Assembly (NCBI GenBank): GCA_902729315.2
Contig: LR746267.1
Location: forward strand, 4,465,386 to 4,529,385
DNA length: 64,000 nt
Reading direction: 5' to 3'
DNA from: Spirodela intermedia
Lineage: Eukaryota > Streptophyta > Magnoliopsida > Alismatales > Araceae
The position numbers and the translations under genes were made by a program. Below are positions 1 to 9,754 of the stretch, piece after piece; position 1 is the stretch's first letter; each line of letters starts with the position of its first letter. A model generated the notes under the pieces. It ran no database searches. It was given only the letters and a program-made list of their open reading frames with translations, and had not been told where the DNA came from.

Positions 1-43
1 CGGGTACTTGCGAAGGAAGGAAAGAAGGGGAAGACGATGATAC

Positions 44-46
<3 letters not shown>

Positions 47-80
<34 letters not shown>
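47..80. repeat. (AG)n microsatellite
   Basis: A perfect AG dinucleotide run of 17 units. It is the first of many AG/CT runs in the window, most of which sit near gene ends or in introns. Confidence 0.95.
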
Positions 81-82
<2 letters not shown>

Positions 83-1270
83 TCTTGGAAGGAGTCGGTA
101 GCAAGGTGACAGGTGTGTGAAGGTGGCCCACTTCGCGGAAGCTGCATGGGCGTGGGTAGCGGAGGGGGCGAAGGCTTCCGCCTTCGCTTCCCCTCCCGTC
201 CTCCGTCACCGCCGTCGCCGAGGGTGGCCGTAGAGATCTATGGAAGACGGGTAACTGAGTTTCCGGAGATCCGGGGTCACGTGGCGTAGCTTCCTCCGTG
301 GGCCGAGTCAAGTCAGACTCTCCTCCACGGCGTCTAACGGCTCCAGCGGGTTTCAACGTTTCCCAACATGGGAAACCGCAAGTTGACACTGGCGGCCGCC
401 GAGTCAAGGAATCGCCCACGCCGACCTGGTCAGTGGGCGAAGGAAGAAAGGGGTGGAAGAAAGCACTGATTAATCAATACAGACGAAAGGGAAACTCTCC
501 CTTCATAATCGCCTCGTAACTTCCTCCGGTCAGTGCTCCCGTCACCGGGGGGGTCATCTGTTAGGTCGCCGCTTTCGGAGGAAGGACGAGAGAAGGTGCA
601 GAGAATCGCAGCTCCTCCGGGAAGGGGACGGAGGACCAGGAGTTGAGAGGAAGCCCACGGCCACCCACTGCACCTTCGTCCTCGCAGAGCGCCTTCGATG
701 GAGACGCAGAGGCGCTTTTCCTCTTCTCTCTCTCTCTCCGGCCTTACTCCACCTTTTCAATGAGAAAAATGCCGCGAGGAGGTGCCCCGCCGCCGTGAGC
801 CTCCCCCGGTGACCCTCCCGGTCGGATTACGGGGTACGAACTTGGGCTGAATGAAGCCCATGACTCTACAGTTTCTCTCTATTTCTTCCCTCTCTCTCTC
901 TCTCTCTCAAGCGGGACAGATAAAATTAATCAAAAGGAGAGCTCCTGTCGCAGGTTTGGAAGCTCTAAAACATTTAAAGGATGGCTTTTTAATTAAGAAA
1001 ACATGCTCTTAAAATGGCGCAGATTATGAACCAGGATGAAAAAAATTCCTAAAAAGGAAGCGCAATGGATGCCTTCTTGCATGTGGAAAATGCACAAGAC
1101 CAAAAAAAATAAAATTTAAAAAATAAACTCGTTTAAAAATACTTTTAATTTTATAATATGCCCCTCTCCTCTCTAACCCAACCCAATCTAGACCTAACCT
1201 CATCGTTCAGTCAATATCAACCAACCTCACTACTATGCTATGGCTAACCCTAACAATTATCAGATAGTGA
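81..1270. other. Intergenic or UTR-like DNA, no gene recognised
   Basis: The first ~900 bases are GC-rich, with purine- and CT-rich tracts and a CT run near 890-909. The short open frames (298-519 plus, 554-760 minus) are low-complexity Arg/Ser/Pro translations resembling no known domain. This could be the leader of a gene lying to the left of the window, but nothing proves it. After ~930 the DNA becomes AT-rich. Confidence 0.4.
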
Positions 1271-1399
1271 AGATCAAGGTAGCAATTGATGCAACCACCA
1301 CTACAACTATTCCCACCTATCATCTGAGGTCACATTCACATCTACAACAGTTGCTACCCACAATGTGTTAATGTCAGATGCCTGTTTGACATATTACCA

Positions 1400-1745
1400 A
1401 TTCCACCATGTCACATGATGATGCACAACGTATATGATGTGCCATGCCATGTTATCCACGTGCCATATCACATCTATGGACCCACCCCTTATCATGCCAT
1501 ACTGACACTAGCGCCATGCTATGTCATGCCACATCATGCCATGTTGTGTCAATGTGTATCTCTTACATGTACTCATACCAGCATGCAACCCTATGTTGTG
1601 TCGTGTGGTGTCTGATTGTGCTACACTGTGTCACGTTGTGCTAGCATTTTCACTGATGTCATGTGGTGTTATGCCGCATGATGCATGTACATGTGCCCAC
1701 ATGCATGATGTCCATGGCCTCATGATGATGGAGAGACTGCACAAT
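1400..1745. repeat. CATG/ATGT-rich cryptically simple tract
   Basis: About 350 bases built from shuffled CATG, ATGCC, TGTG and CACATG words, with no fixed repeat period. It opens several overlapping frames of Cys, His, Met and Val residues on the plus strand that are compositional by-products. It lies ~500 bp upstream of the SNM1-type gene. Confidence 0.6.
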
Positions 1746-2233
1746 CAAAGCCTTGTTCCTCCATGGAAGGGGTGTTAGTGACCTATTGGGCATGTGGGTT
1801 AGTCCTAGAAAACTTTGACTTTTGGGAGGTTGACCTGCCTCTATTCCATGAAGTCTCCCCCTGACTCTTTTAATCATGAAAATTTTCTATTTTAGTTGCA
1901 TATTAATATATATTTAATTGGGCATAATCTACGTTTCTGTGCTTAAAAATATATTAAATCATAAGAATCTATTTTTTTAGGTTTTCCTAAGAAGCTGGTT
2001 TGTGTTTCCAACCTCAGGCAGATTCGTCGATAGAAGAAGGGGACTTTATTGATTCCCAAAGTATCTAGGGACGTCATTATAAAAAACTATCCACCGACAT
2101 ATATATCAACCGCAGACCGATTAAGTCGCCGCCCAAACAGAAACCTTTCCCGGGCGGAGTTCCTCTGGTTGGCGTTTTCGAAAATCCTCTTCTTCCTCTT
2201 CCCGCCGGCCGCTCTTCTGTCCATGGGGGAGAG

Positions 2234-4304
2234 ATGGAGAGGGGCCTGATCTCGGTCGACCGGTGGAACGAGGACAGCCAAGCCTACTTCCTCACGCACC
2301 TTCACGCCGACCACACCAGGGGACTCTCCTCAGATTGGGCAAGAGGCCCCGTCTTCTGCTCCCCCGTCACTGCCGCGCTCCTCCCTTCCAAGTTTCCCGG
2401 CTTCGATCTCTCCCTTCTGAGGGTTCTCGAGGTCGGGAATCCACGATCGTTGGCGCTCACGTCGCGAGCCACGGGATCGGAGGTGTCCGTCCGCGTCACC
2501 GCCATAGACTCCTGCCACTGCCCCGGTATGTTTTAACCGGATCGATTTCTTTTCCGCCCTTCGCGAAAACGTTTCAATTCGAGAATCCTAAACTATATTC
2601 TTGATCTACTCTGAGCTCGTCGGTTTTTTTCTGATTTCTCTCGAGAGATGAACCTTTACATGATTCAGTGGATGGGAGGAGAAGATGAGCAAAACCTTCC
2701 TTACTTCTTCTCAAATGTGAAATCTCGACTAATGCCTAAGCAATTGCCTGGAGATTGAGATCGAATAGTTGCAGGATGAGATTGCTCAGAGGAGCGGCAA
2801 CACCATCTGTCTGTGGTCGTGCTCACGTGCTTGTTCGTGCACAGGATCCGTGATGTACCTGTTCCAAGGGGATCTTGGATGCGTTCTGTACAGTGGAGAC
2901 TTCCGCTGGGAAATGACAGATGAGAGGGCCTGGCTCGGGAAGAAGGCCTTGTTGAGCGTTCTTGGAGAGGACACAGTGGACGTCCTCTACCTGGACAACA
3001 CTTTCTGCAATCCGACGTTCGACTTCCCTCCTCGTGAAGTTGCTGCTCGCCAGGTCGTCCCTCGCTAAACCCTCGATGTGATTCCTCATCTGGAATGCGC
3101 ACCTCTCTTCCTCCATTGATTCAGATGCGATGCCATAAGAGATCGTGTTTCATCTCCTAACATCTCGTGCCTAACAGAAGCGTAGAAGATTCCATTAGAT
3201 GCATGCTTAGACACTATGTATGAACGACTCTTCATCAACCTCATGGATTTTGTGCTCAGGAAATCCCTCCATCCCTGCCTGAGATCCTGATTTTGGCCTA
3301 GAACGGTACCATGGATCAGATTTAGCATTTACCAAGCATTCAGAATCAGCAGTTGTCCCTACCATGCAGAAGGATTCGCATTCATTTTATTTCTTCATGG
3401 TATTCATATTGAGAGATCTTTCTTACTAAAGTCAACGCCCAGGCGACTTCACACCTTTTATGCAATCTTATCTTCCCAGGTAGTCGATATCATCAGTTGC
3501 CATCCCAACCACGACATTGTCATCGGGATCGACACGCTCGGGAAGGAGGATCTCCTGGTTCAGATCTCAGAGGTTACGAACACCAAGGTTTCCTCTTCAC
3601 CTTGAACCCTGCTCCTAACCCCCCTTCCTTGTCGCACCCTCCTACTGATTCACTGGTTCACCATCATGCGGAGGAAGATATGGGTATGGCCGGAGCGACT
3701 GCAGACGATGCACCTTCTCGGCTTGGACCGTATCTTCACCACCAAGACCCAGCTCACCAGAGTCCGAGCCATTCCCCGCTACAGCTTCACCGTGGACACC
3801 CTTACGGCACTGAACAGCGTCCACCCCACCATCGGGATCATGCCTTCCGGCCTCCCCTGGTCGCCCAAGCCCGACGACGGCTCCTCTCTCGGCCTGCCCC
3901 CTGCCAAGAGCCTCAAGCCCAGAGAGGACCCCATCGGCTGCGGCGGAAGACGGAGGAACCATCCGGAAAGGTGCCACCCCTTCATCTACTCCGTTCTCTA
4001 CTCTGCCCATTCCTGTTACCAAGAAATCGGAGACTTCATCAAACTAGTGCGGCCGTCGAAGGTGACCGGCACTGTGCCCTCCTCCTTCTGCTACGTCAAC
4101 CCTTGGCACTTCTTCGGCCACCTCTGCACCTCCGATCGCCCATCCGACGGCGGCAGCCCTCCGGCGAAAACAAGGAGGAGCGAAGCCGCTCCTCCTCCAG
4201 CCAGTGAAGAGAGCAGGCGGGACCCTCTGAAGGGCGTCCGAAGGAGCAGGGCGAGCCTGCTGAGAAAATACCACAGCGGCGCCAAGATCTCAGATTTAGC
4301 GTGA
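2234..4304 (+). CDS. SNM1/Artemis/Apollo-type DNA repair nuclease (metallo-beta-lactamase, beta-CASP)
   Basis: Four exons (2234-2525, 2845-3053, 3480-3587, 3678-4304) join in frame to 411 codons. Residues 21-27 read THLHADH, the HxHxDH zinc signature. The exon 1/2 junction rebuilds CHCPGS (next zinc His), and YSGDFR near residues 113-118 supplies the bridging Asp. Beta-CASP elements follow: YLDNTFCNP, SCHPNHD, and YSAHSCYQEI near the C-terminus. The exon 3/4 junction gives TKIWVWPERLQTMHLLG, as in the plant SNM1-like family. Known members are 5' exonucleases acting on DNA ends and interstrand cross-links in the nucleus. Length fits the short plant form (~420 aa, Arabidopsis At1g27410 type, from memory). 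All four junctions use GT-AG. The start is the first in-frame ATG before the conserved N-terminus. The exact paralogue name is not certain. Confidence 0.9.
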
Positions 4305-4380
4305 AAAAAGAAAGAAGCAACATCATCCAGTCATGGGGATTTCCTAGCGGCGCCGCCAACATACAGGTGCGGGCTCTCTC

Positions 4381-5734
4381 TCACTTCATGTACTTATGGA
4401 GGAACTTGCGGTGGAAGTCGTTCCTTATGGTGTCGTTGATGAATCGCTTTGGGGCCTTGGCTTCCCCCCGGGCCTGGTTCTTAAACACTACGTCATCATC
4501 CCACCTGGCAGCCCCGTGTGACGCGTCAGCAAGGATTCCCCACCCATAAAACACAGAGCGAGAGAGAGAGAGAGAGAGAGAGCAGAACCTCCTCTTCACA
4601 CTGAAGGAAGCCGCGTTGTTGAGAAGGGGGTTGCCCCTGATCAGTTCAGCCTCCTTCGCCTTCAGCTCCTCCTCCTGCCTCAGCCTCTCCTGCATCGGAG
4701 AAACCATCCAGATCAGAGAAGAAGGCTCTTGAGCATCTCTCAGTCATGACAAAGCACATACCTTCCGGAGCTTGTCTTCAGCCCGTTCCCTCCTGATCTG
4801 CTCCAGCTCGGCCATCAGAGCCTCCGCGTCATCCTCGTCATCGTCCTCGTCGCTGAACGACCGACATTCACACGACCCGGATTAGAAAATGAGCCATGCG
4901 ATGTAGGATGAGTTCTTATGATTCCCCAGATGGCAGCTGCTACAGCTCCAAGAACGTAGGAAAATCAACGTGCGGGTGGAATCATTGACCTTTTGTGTCT
5001 GAATTTGACCGTATTTTCTGATCAATTAGAAGGAAATATAAATAGCATCAAAGCGTACCTTTCGTCGTCGCTTTTGGCCTCGATATCGGAATCATCCGCG
5101 TCTACACTGCGTGGGATGAGTCGGTCCTCGGCCTCCCTTTTCACCCCTTCACGATTGAAAAGTCAACCACCGTCAGCACAAGAACAGGGGATGAAAGATT
5201 ACCGCAATTGGAAATGATTTTAGGGTTCCGACGTACCTTCTAAGAGCAGCTGGCCTGATTTTCTTCTATCTCTGTCATCTGCGCAGCCCAAATCGAGAAC
5301 AAAATGTACAACAGTTGGTGTCTACGACAGCTGATGATGAAATGGACCACGGAAGAAAAACCCTAAGAAACATTGCGAATTACCGGCGTAACCCTTGTCC
5401 TTGGAAGAAAAATGCCTCCGCTCTCGCTCCTCCAGCTCCTCCCGGAGGTTCCTCTTCTGTACCTCCTCCAGAGTATCCTGTCCATCCCTCCTGCAACAAC
5501 ACGACGATGGATACAAGAAGGGATAGAGAGAGAAAGAGAGTTAGAGAGAGATAGAAAGAGATAGAGAGAGTTGGAGAGAGTTAGAGAAAGAGAGAGGAGG
5601 AACCTGTGTTTGAGCGTCGTATGAGCGGCGAGATCACGGGATGAGTACTTCTGGGAGGGGCCGAAGATCCGAGTCCCTCCCTGCTCGTTGCCGCCCTTCG
5701 CGGGCGCCCAGGTCGGCCGGGCGGCGGTCGTCAT
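4381..5734 (-). CDS. CWC15: Spliceosome-associated protein CWC15
   Basis: Seven minus-strand exons (5604-5734, 5384-5490, 5237-5278, 5059-5146, 4762-4852, 4589-4689, 4381-4504) keep phase throughout and give 227 aa, the usual CWC15 length. The N-terminus MTTAARPTWAPAKGGNEQGG and the following GPSQKYSSRDLAAHTTLKHR are diagnostic. Then come the KRNLREELEERERRH helix, the RSVDADDSDIEAKSDDE acidic stretch, the EELKAKEAELIRGNPLLN segment, and a C-terminal WDDDVVFKNQA block ending FLHKYMK. CWC15 is a component of the PRP19/CDC5-associated complex of catalytically active spliceosomes. The gene is convergent with the SNM1-type gene. An AG-rich run (4559-4582) sits in the intron between exons 6 and 7, and another AG-rich tract lies between exons 1 and 2. 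Confidence 0.95.
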
Positions 5735-5832
5735 TAGCCCCGCTTTCCGATTCCTCGCCCTTGCCTTCTAACCGAGGGAAATTCCAAATTCGCCTCACTG
5801 AAGAAAACGAACGGATTGGTGATGAGAGAACG

Positions 5833-5840
5833 AAACCCTA
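5833..5840 (+). promoter_or_regulatory. Telo-box-like motif upstream of CWC15
   Basis: AAACCCTA on the plus strand, ~100 bases upstream of the CWC15 start codon. Telo-boxes are common near transcription starts of plant genes for RNA and protein synthesis. Function here is inferred from position only. Confidence 0.4.
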
Positions 5841-6209
5841 GATTCACGAATTCGACCAGATTCAAGAGAGCAGGACGTGAAGGCCACCGAAATCGAAGAA
5901 CAGGATGGAGATCATACCGTATTAGGGAACAGATCCCCCCAAGAAGACGGACGAGGACGGAGCTGAGGATTTGGGGGCAGGCGACCAGCGGAATCGGGAG
6001 AGGAGCGAGAAAGAAGACGCGCAGAGCAGCACCTTTCTCGCGACTGGTGGTGGTATATGTAGGAGGCCGAGCTGGTGGGGTCCGCGTTACAGGGGTACGT
6101 GTTCATCCGTGACTCGTGGACGTGCTGTTCTATGCTCGTTCCTTCTTTGACTGAAATACCCAAAAAGATAAAAGCAAACCTTTTCAGCCAATGGAGTCCC
6201 GTAACTTCG

Positions 6210-6330
6210 GGCATAAATGGCCCGGCCTAAAAACAGACACAACGAGCCCATTATCGTTTGGGCTTCCTTACTTCAGCTATTTTAACTGGACTGGCCCAAT
6301 AATACATGTGCCTTTGCACCAGCCCAGTGG
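6210..6330. promoter_or_regulatory. Cluster of site II-like GGCCC/GCCCA words, putative CWC15 promoter
   Basis: Within ~120 bases there are repeated TGGCCC, GAGCCCA, TGGGCT, TGGCCCA and AGCCCA words. TGGGCC/T (site II) clusters mark promoters of growth-related plant genes. The cluster is ~500 bases upstream of the CWC15 start codon and ~1 kb upstream of the divergent receptor kinase, so CWC15 is the likelier target. Confidence 0.4.
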
Positions 6331-7252
6331 ACCTGATTCACCCGCTCCACCCTTTCTCTCTCCTCGCACCAGCGTTGAGCCTCTCCCCCGCTTTTCCATC
6401 CTCTCCCCGCCGCCTACTCTTTAGGCGCTTCCCGTGCTCTGCAATGCCTAGGAATACCAACTGCGGTGGACCACGCTCAGATCTCTCTCTCTATCTCCTC
6501 TCTCTCTCTCTTCTCTCGAACTCTCTTTCTCTCTCTATCTCTTCTCGTATCCAGACAGACGCTTCTGAGAGACTTCCCTGGTCTCCGTCAGACACGGCAG
6601 CCGATTCTACTGACTCGTCATAAATTTACAACCTCTGCTGGCACCATTAATTCTCCTCCTGACACGTGGTGGCTGGATGTAGATAGGCCCGGCCCATTGA
6701 AGATGGTTGCTCAGGTGGGCCGATGCTGAGTTATGATGACGTCTTCTCCGACGTGTGCCTGACGCAAGCGACGAGCCCAATGGAATCCGGGCCCACTAGG
6801 AGCAAGGATCGGACGGTGGAGATTGGTCGACATTGTAATCGGCGCCGTAACAAGGAATCCGTCCGATCTGACCGTCCGAATTCACCCTGCCCTTCAGACC
6901 AGGTAATCGACAGCCCCCCAGCCGCCTCACGACAAGATTAGTATTCACCGGCCCAGACCGAAGGGGCGGCTATCCACGTGGCATTGCATGTGGGCCCTCC
7001 AGTCATAAATGAACGCTAAAACCCGTCCGCACGAACGATTTTCCATCGACAAACAATATGTTATTATGATAAGATAAATTTATGATGCCTATGAGATGAG
7101 AGAGAGGCTTAGGCTATGAGCTGTCTCACCGTCCCATCTATGCATGATTGGCCACGTCACCGTTTTACCATCTTCTAGCAGGCCTCGTCTTCATCTTCAT
7201 CCAGCTTTCCTCCTCGTCTTGTTGCTCCGTGGGGACCGAGCTCCGAAGAGAC
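6331..7252. other. Divergent intergenic region between CWC15 and receptor kinase 1
   Basis: Contains CT-rich microsatellite DNA (6480-6545) and scattered GGCCC words. Frames between 6466 and 6941 are low-complexity or lack any recognisable domain, and no gene is supported. Confidence 0.45.
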
Positions 7253-9754
7253 ATGGCGGGTTCTTGGATCAGCGGCGGTCGCCTCGGGCTTGTCTCCCTC
7301 TTGAAGCTCGCCCTTCTGGCGGTCCGTACATCCTCCGCCGCCGACTTAATCACGGCGAACCAGTCGCTCTCCGGCGAGCAGATCCTCGTCTCCTCCGGCG
7401 CCGGTGACTTCGTTTTGGGGTTCTTCTCCCCGACGAGAAGCGGGAGCAGAAGATTCTACGTGGGCATCTGGTACGGGAAGGTCTCCCGGTCGGAGAAGAA
7501 GGTGGTCTGGGTGGCGAACAGGGAGGCCCCCGTCTCCGATCCTGCCGCCTCGGAGCTCGCCATCTCCGGCGACGGCAACCTTGTCCTGATCGACCAGTCC
7601 AGAACCCCCGTATGGTCCACCAATACAAGCGCCGGCGGCGGCAGCGCTGCTGCCGTCGTGGCGGAGCTCCTCGCCGGCGGGAACCTCGTCCTCCGGGACG
7701 CCGTGAACTCCAGCCGGATCTTCTGGCGGAGCATCGACCACCCCACCGACACCTGGCTTCCTGGCGGCAAGGTGGGTCTGAACAAGGTGACGGGGGAGAA
7801 CCAGCGGCTCACCTCATGGAGGAGCTCCGAGGATCCGGCCCCAGGGATCTTCTCCTTGGAGATCGACCGCAACGGGACCAGTCAGTACCTGATCTTCTGG
7901 AACAGGTCTAGGGTTTACTGGAGCAGCGGGCCCTGGAACGGGGAGATCTTCAGCTTGGTGCCGGAGATGACGAGGAACTTTGTCTACGACTTCAAGTACT
8001 TCGATGACGACACAGAGAACTACTTCACCTACTCCGTGAAGCCCAGCTTCAATCTCACCACCAGGTTCGTCATGCACGTCTCCGGCCAGATCAAGCAGTT
8101 CACCTGGGTGGACAACTCGCAGCAGTGGATCCTCTTCTGGTCGCAGCCGAGGGCGCAGTGCGACGTGCACCTCCTCTGCGGGCCCTTCAGCGTCTGCAAC
8201 GAGAGGATCGCGCCTCACTGCGGATGCCTGAGGGGCTTCGAGGAGGCCTCGCCGGCAAGCTGGATCCTAGACGACCACACAGCGGGTTGCAGGAGGAGGA
8301 CCCCCCTGCTCTGCGCCGACGCCGGCGCCGGAGAGGAGGACGAGTTCTACGAGATGGCAAACGTCGAGTTGCCCGACGACAGGCGGTCCGTGCCGGCGGC
8401 GAGCACCGGCGAGTGCGCTGCAGCGTGCCGGGGGAACTGCTCCTGCACAGCCTACGCCTTCGACGGCGGGTGCTCTGTCTGGTATGGGGGGCTGGCCAAT
8501 CTGCGGCAGCTGGGCGACCACGGAGGAAGACTCTTCCTCCGCCTGGCAGCTTCCGAGTTTACAGGTTCAAAGTCCGGCGAGGGGAAGATCGTAGGGGCTG
8601 CGGTGGGGGCGGCGGTAGCGGTGGGGGCTCTGATGGTCACCTTGTTGGCGCTGCTGTGGAGGCGACGGCGGAGGCGGCGGTTCAGTGCGCTGCGAGTGGC
8701 GGACGGCGGCCTGGTCGCCTTCTGGTACGGTGATCTCCGCCGGATGACGAAGAACTTCTCCGAGAAGCTCGGAGGAGGAGGATTCGGGTCGGTGTTCTTG
8801 GGGACGATGGCGGAGGGCAACGTCGTTGCCGTCAAGAAGCTGGAGGGGATCAGGCAAGGGGAGAAGCAGTTCCGCACGGAGGTGAGCACCATTGGAACGA
8901 TCCAGCACGTCAACCTAGTTCGCCTCCGAGGGTTTTGCTCGGATCGCTCGAGGAGGCTGTTGGTCTACGATTACATGCCCGGAGGTTCACTGGACCACAC
9001 TCTGTTCGGAGACCAGGCAGCGCCGACGGTGGGGTGGAAGACGAGGTACCAGATAATCCTGGGGATCGCAAGGGGGCTGGCTTATCTCCATGAGAGCTGC
9101 AGGGACTGCATCATCCACTGCGACATCAAGCCGGAGAACATTCTCCTCGACGGAGAGTTCGTCCCCAAGGTGGCTGATTTCGGCCTGGCGAAGCTCGTGA
9201 GGAGGGACTTCAGCCGCGTGCTGACCACCATGAGAGGAACCAGAGGCTACCTCGCGCCGGAGTGGATCTCCGGTGAGCCCATCACTGCCAAGGCCGACGT
9301 CTACAGTTTCGGGATGATGCTCTTCGAGATCATCTCCGGGAGGAGGAACTCGGAGGAGAAGGGAGAGGAGGAGAACCAGGCCGGGTTCTTCTTCCCCTCG
9401 TGGGCTCTGCGAAAGCTGGGGGAGGGGGACATCGCCGCCCTGCTGGACCCGAAGCTGAAGGGCGACGCCAATCTGGAGGAGTTGGAGAGGGCGGCGAGGA
9501 CCGCCTTCTGGTGCATTCAAGACGACGACAGCAGCCGCCCCTCGATGACGCAGGTGGTGAAGATTTTGGAGGGCTTCGTCGAGGTGGGCATGCCGCCGCC
9601 CCCGAGGTCCCTGCGGCTCCTCGGAGAGGCCCCGGAGAGCATCGCCTTCTTCTCCAGCAAGCCCGGCAGTTGCAGCTCGGCGGTCCCCGACGGCGGCGGC
9701 GTCTCCGCTGGGGCTCAGCCGAAAAGCGCCTCTTTGACGACCCCAGCGGACTGA
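7253..9754 (+). CDS. G-type lectin S-receptor-like Ser/Thr kinase (At2g19130-like), copy 1
   Basis: One uninterrupted exon, 833 aa from the ATG at 7253. The frame is open back to 7148, but that position is TTG. Starting at 7253 gives a normal secretion signal (hydrophobic LGLVSLLKLALLAV, then small residues). Order: bulb-type mannose-lectin domain with GIWYGKVS and VVWVANREAPV; S-locus glycoprotein region with WRSIDHPTDTWLPGGK; Cys-rich CDVHLLCGPFSVC; PAN-like segment with CAAACRGNCSC; one membrane span near residues 446-468; then a kinase with GGGGFGSV near 506, VAVKKL, HCDIKPEN (catalytic Asp ~624), DFG (Asp ~642) and GTRGYLAPEW. HCD in place of HRD makes it a non-RD kinase, a class often linked to immune receptors. 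It should act at the plasma membrane; ligand unknown. It closely resembles the gene at 33.3 kb. The C-terminal ~60 residues are a variable Ser/Ala/Gly-rich tail. Confidence 0.93.
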   Translation: MAGSWISGGRLGLVSLLKLALLAVRTSSAADLITANQSLSGEQILVSSGAGDFVLGFFSPTRSGSRRFYVGIWYGKVSRSEKKVVWVANREAPVSDPAASELAISGDGNLVLIDQSRTPVWSTNTSAGGGSAAAVVAELLAGGNLVLRDAVNSSRIFWRSIDHPTDTWLPGGKVGLNKVTGENQRLTSWRSSEDPAPGIFSLEIDRNGTSQYLIFWNRSRVYWSSGPWNGEIFSLVPEMTRNFVYDFKYFDDDTENYFTYSVKPSFNLTTRFVMHVSGQIKQFTWVDNSQQWILFWSQPRAQCDVHLLCGPFSVCNERIAPHCGCLRGFEEASPASWILDDHTAGCRRRTPLLCADAGAGEEDEFYEMANVELPDDRRSVPAASTGECAAACRGNCSCTAYAFDGGCSVWYGGLANLRQLGDHGGRLFLRLAASEFTGSKSGEGKIVGAAVGAAVAVGALMVTLLALLWRRRRRRRFSALRVADGGLVAFWYGDLRRMTKNFSEKLGGGGFGSVFLGTMAEGNVVAVKKLEGIRQGEKQFRTEVSTIGTIQHVNLVRLRGFCSDRSRRLLVYDYMPGGSLDHTLFGDQAAPTVGWKTRYQIILGIARGLAYLHESCRDCIIHCDIKPENILLDGEFVPKVADFGLAKLVRRDFSRVLTTMRGTRGYLAPEWISGEPITAKADVYSFGMMLFEIISGRRNSEEKGEEENQAGFFFPSWALRKLGEGDIAALLDPKLKGDANLEELERAARTAFWCIQDDDSSRPSMTQVVKILEGFVEVGMPPPPRSLRLLGEAPESIAFFSSKPGSCSSAVPDGGGVSAGAQPKSASLTTPAD

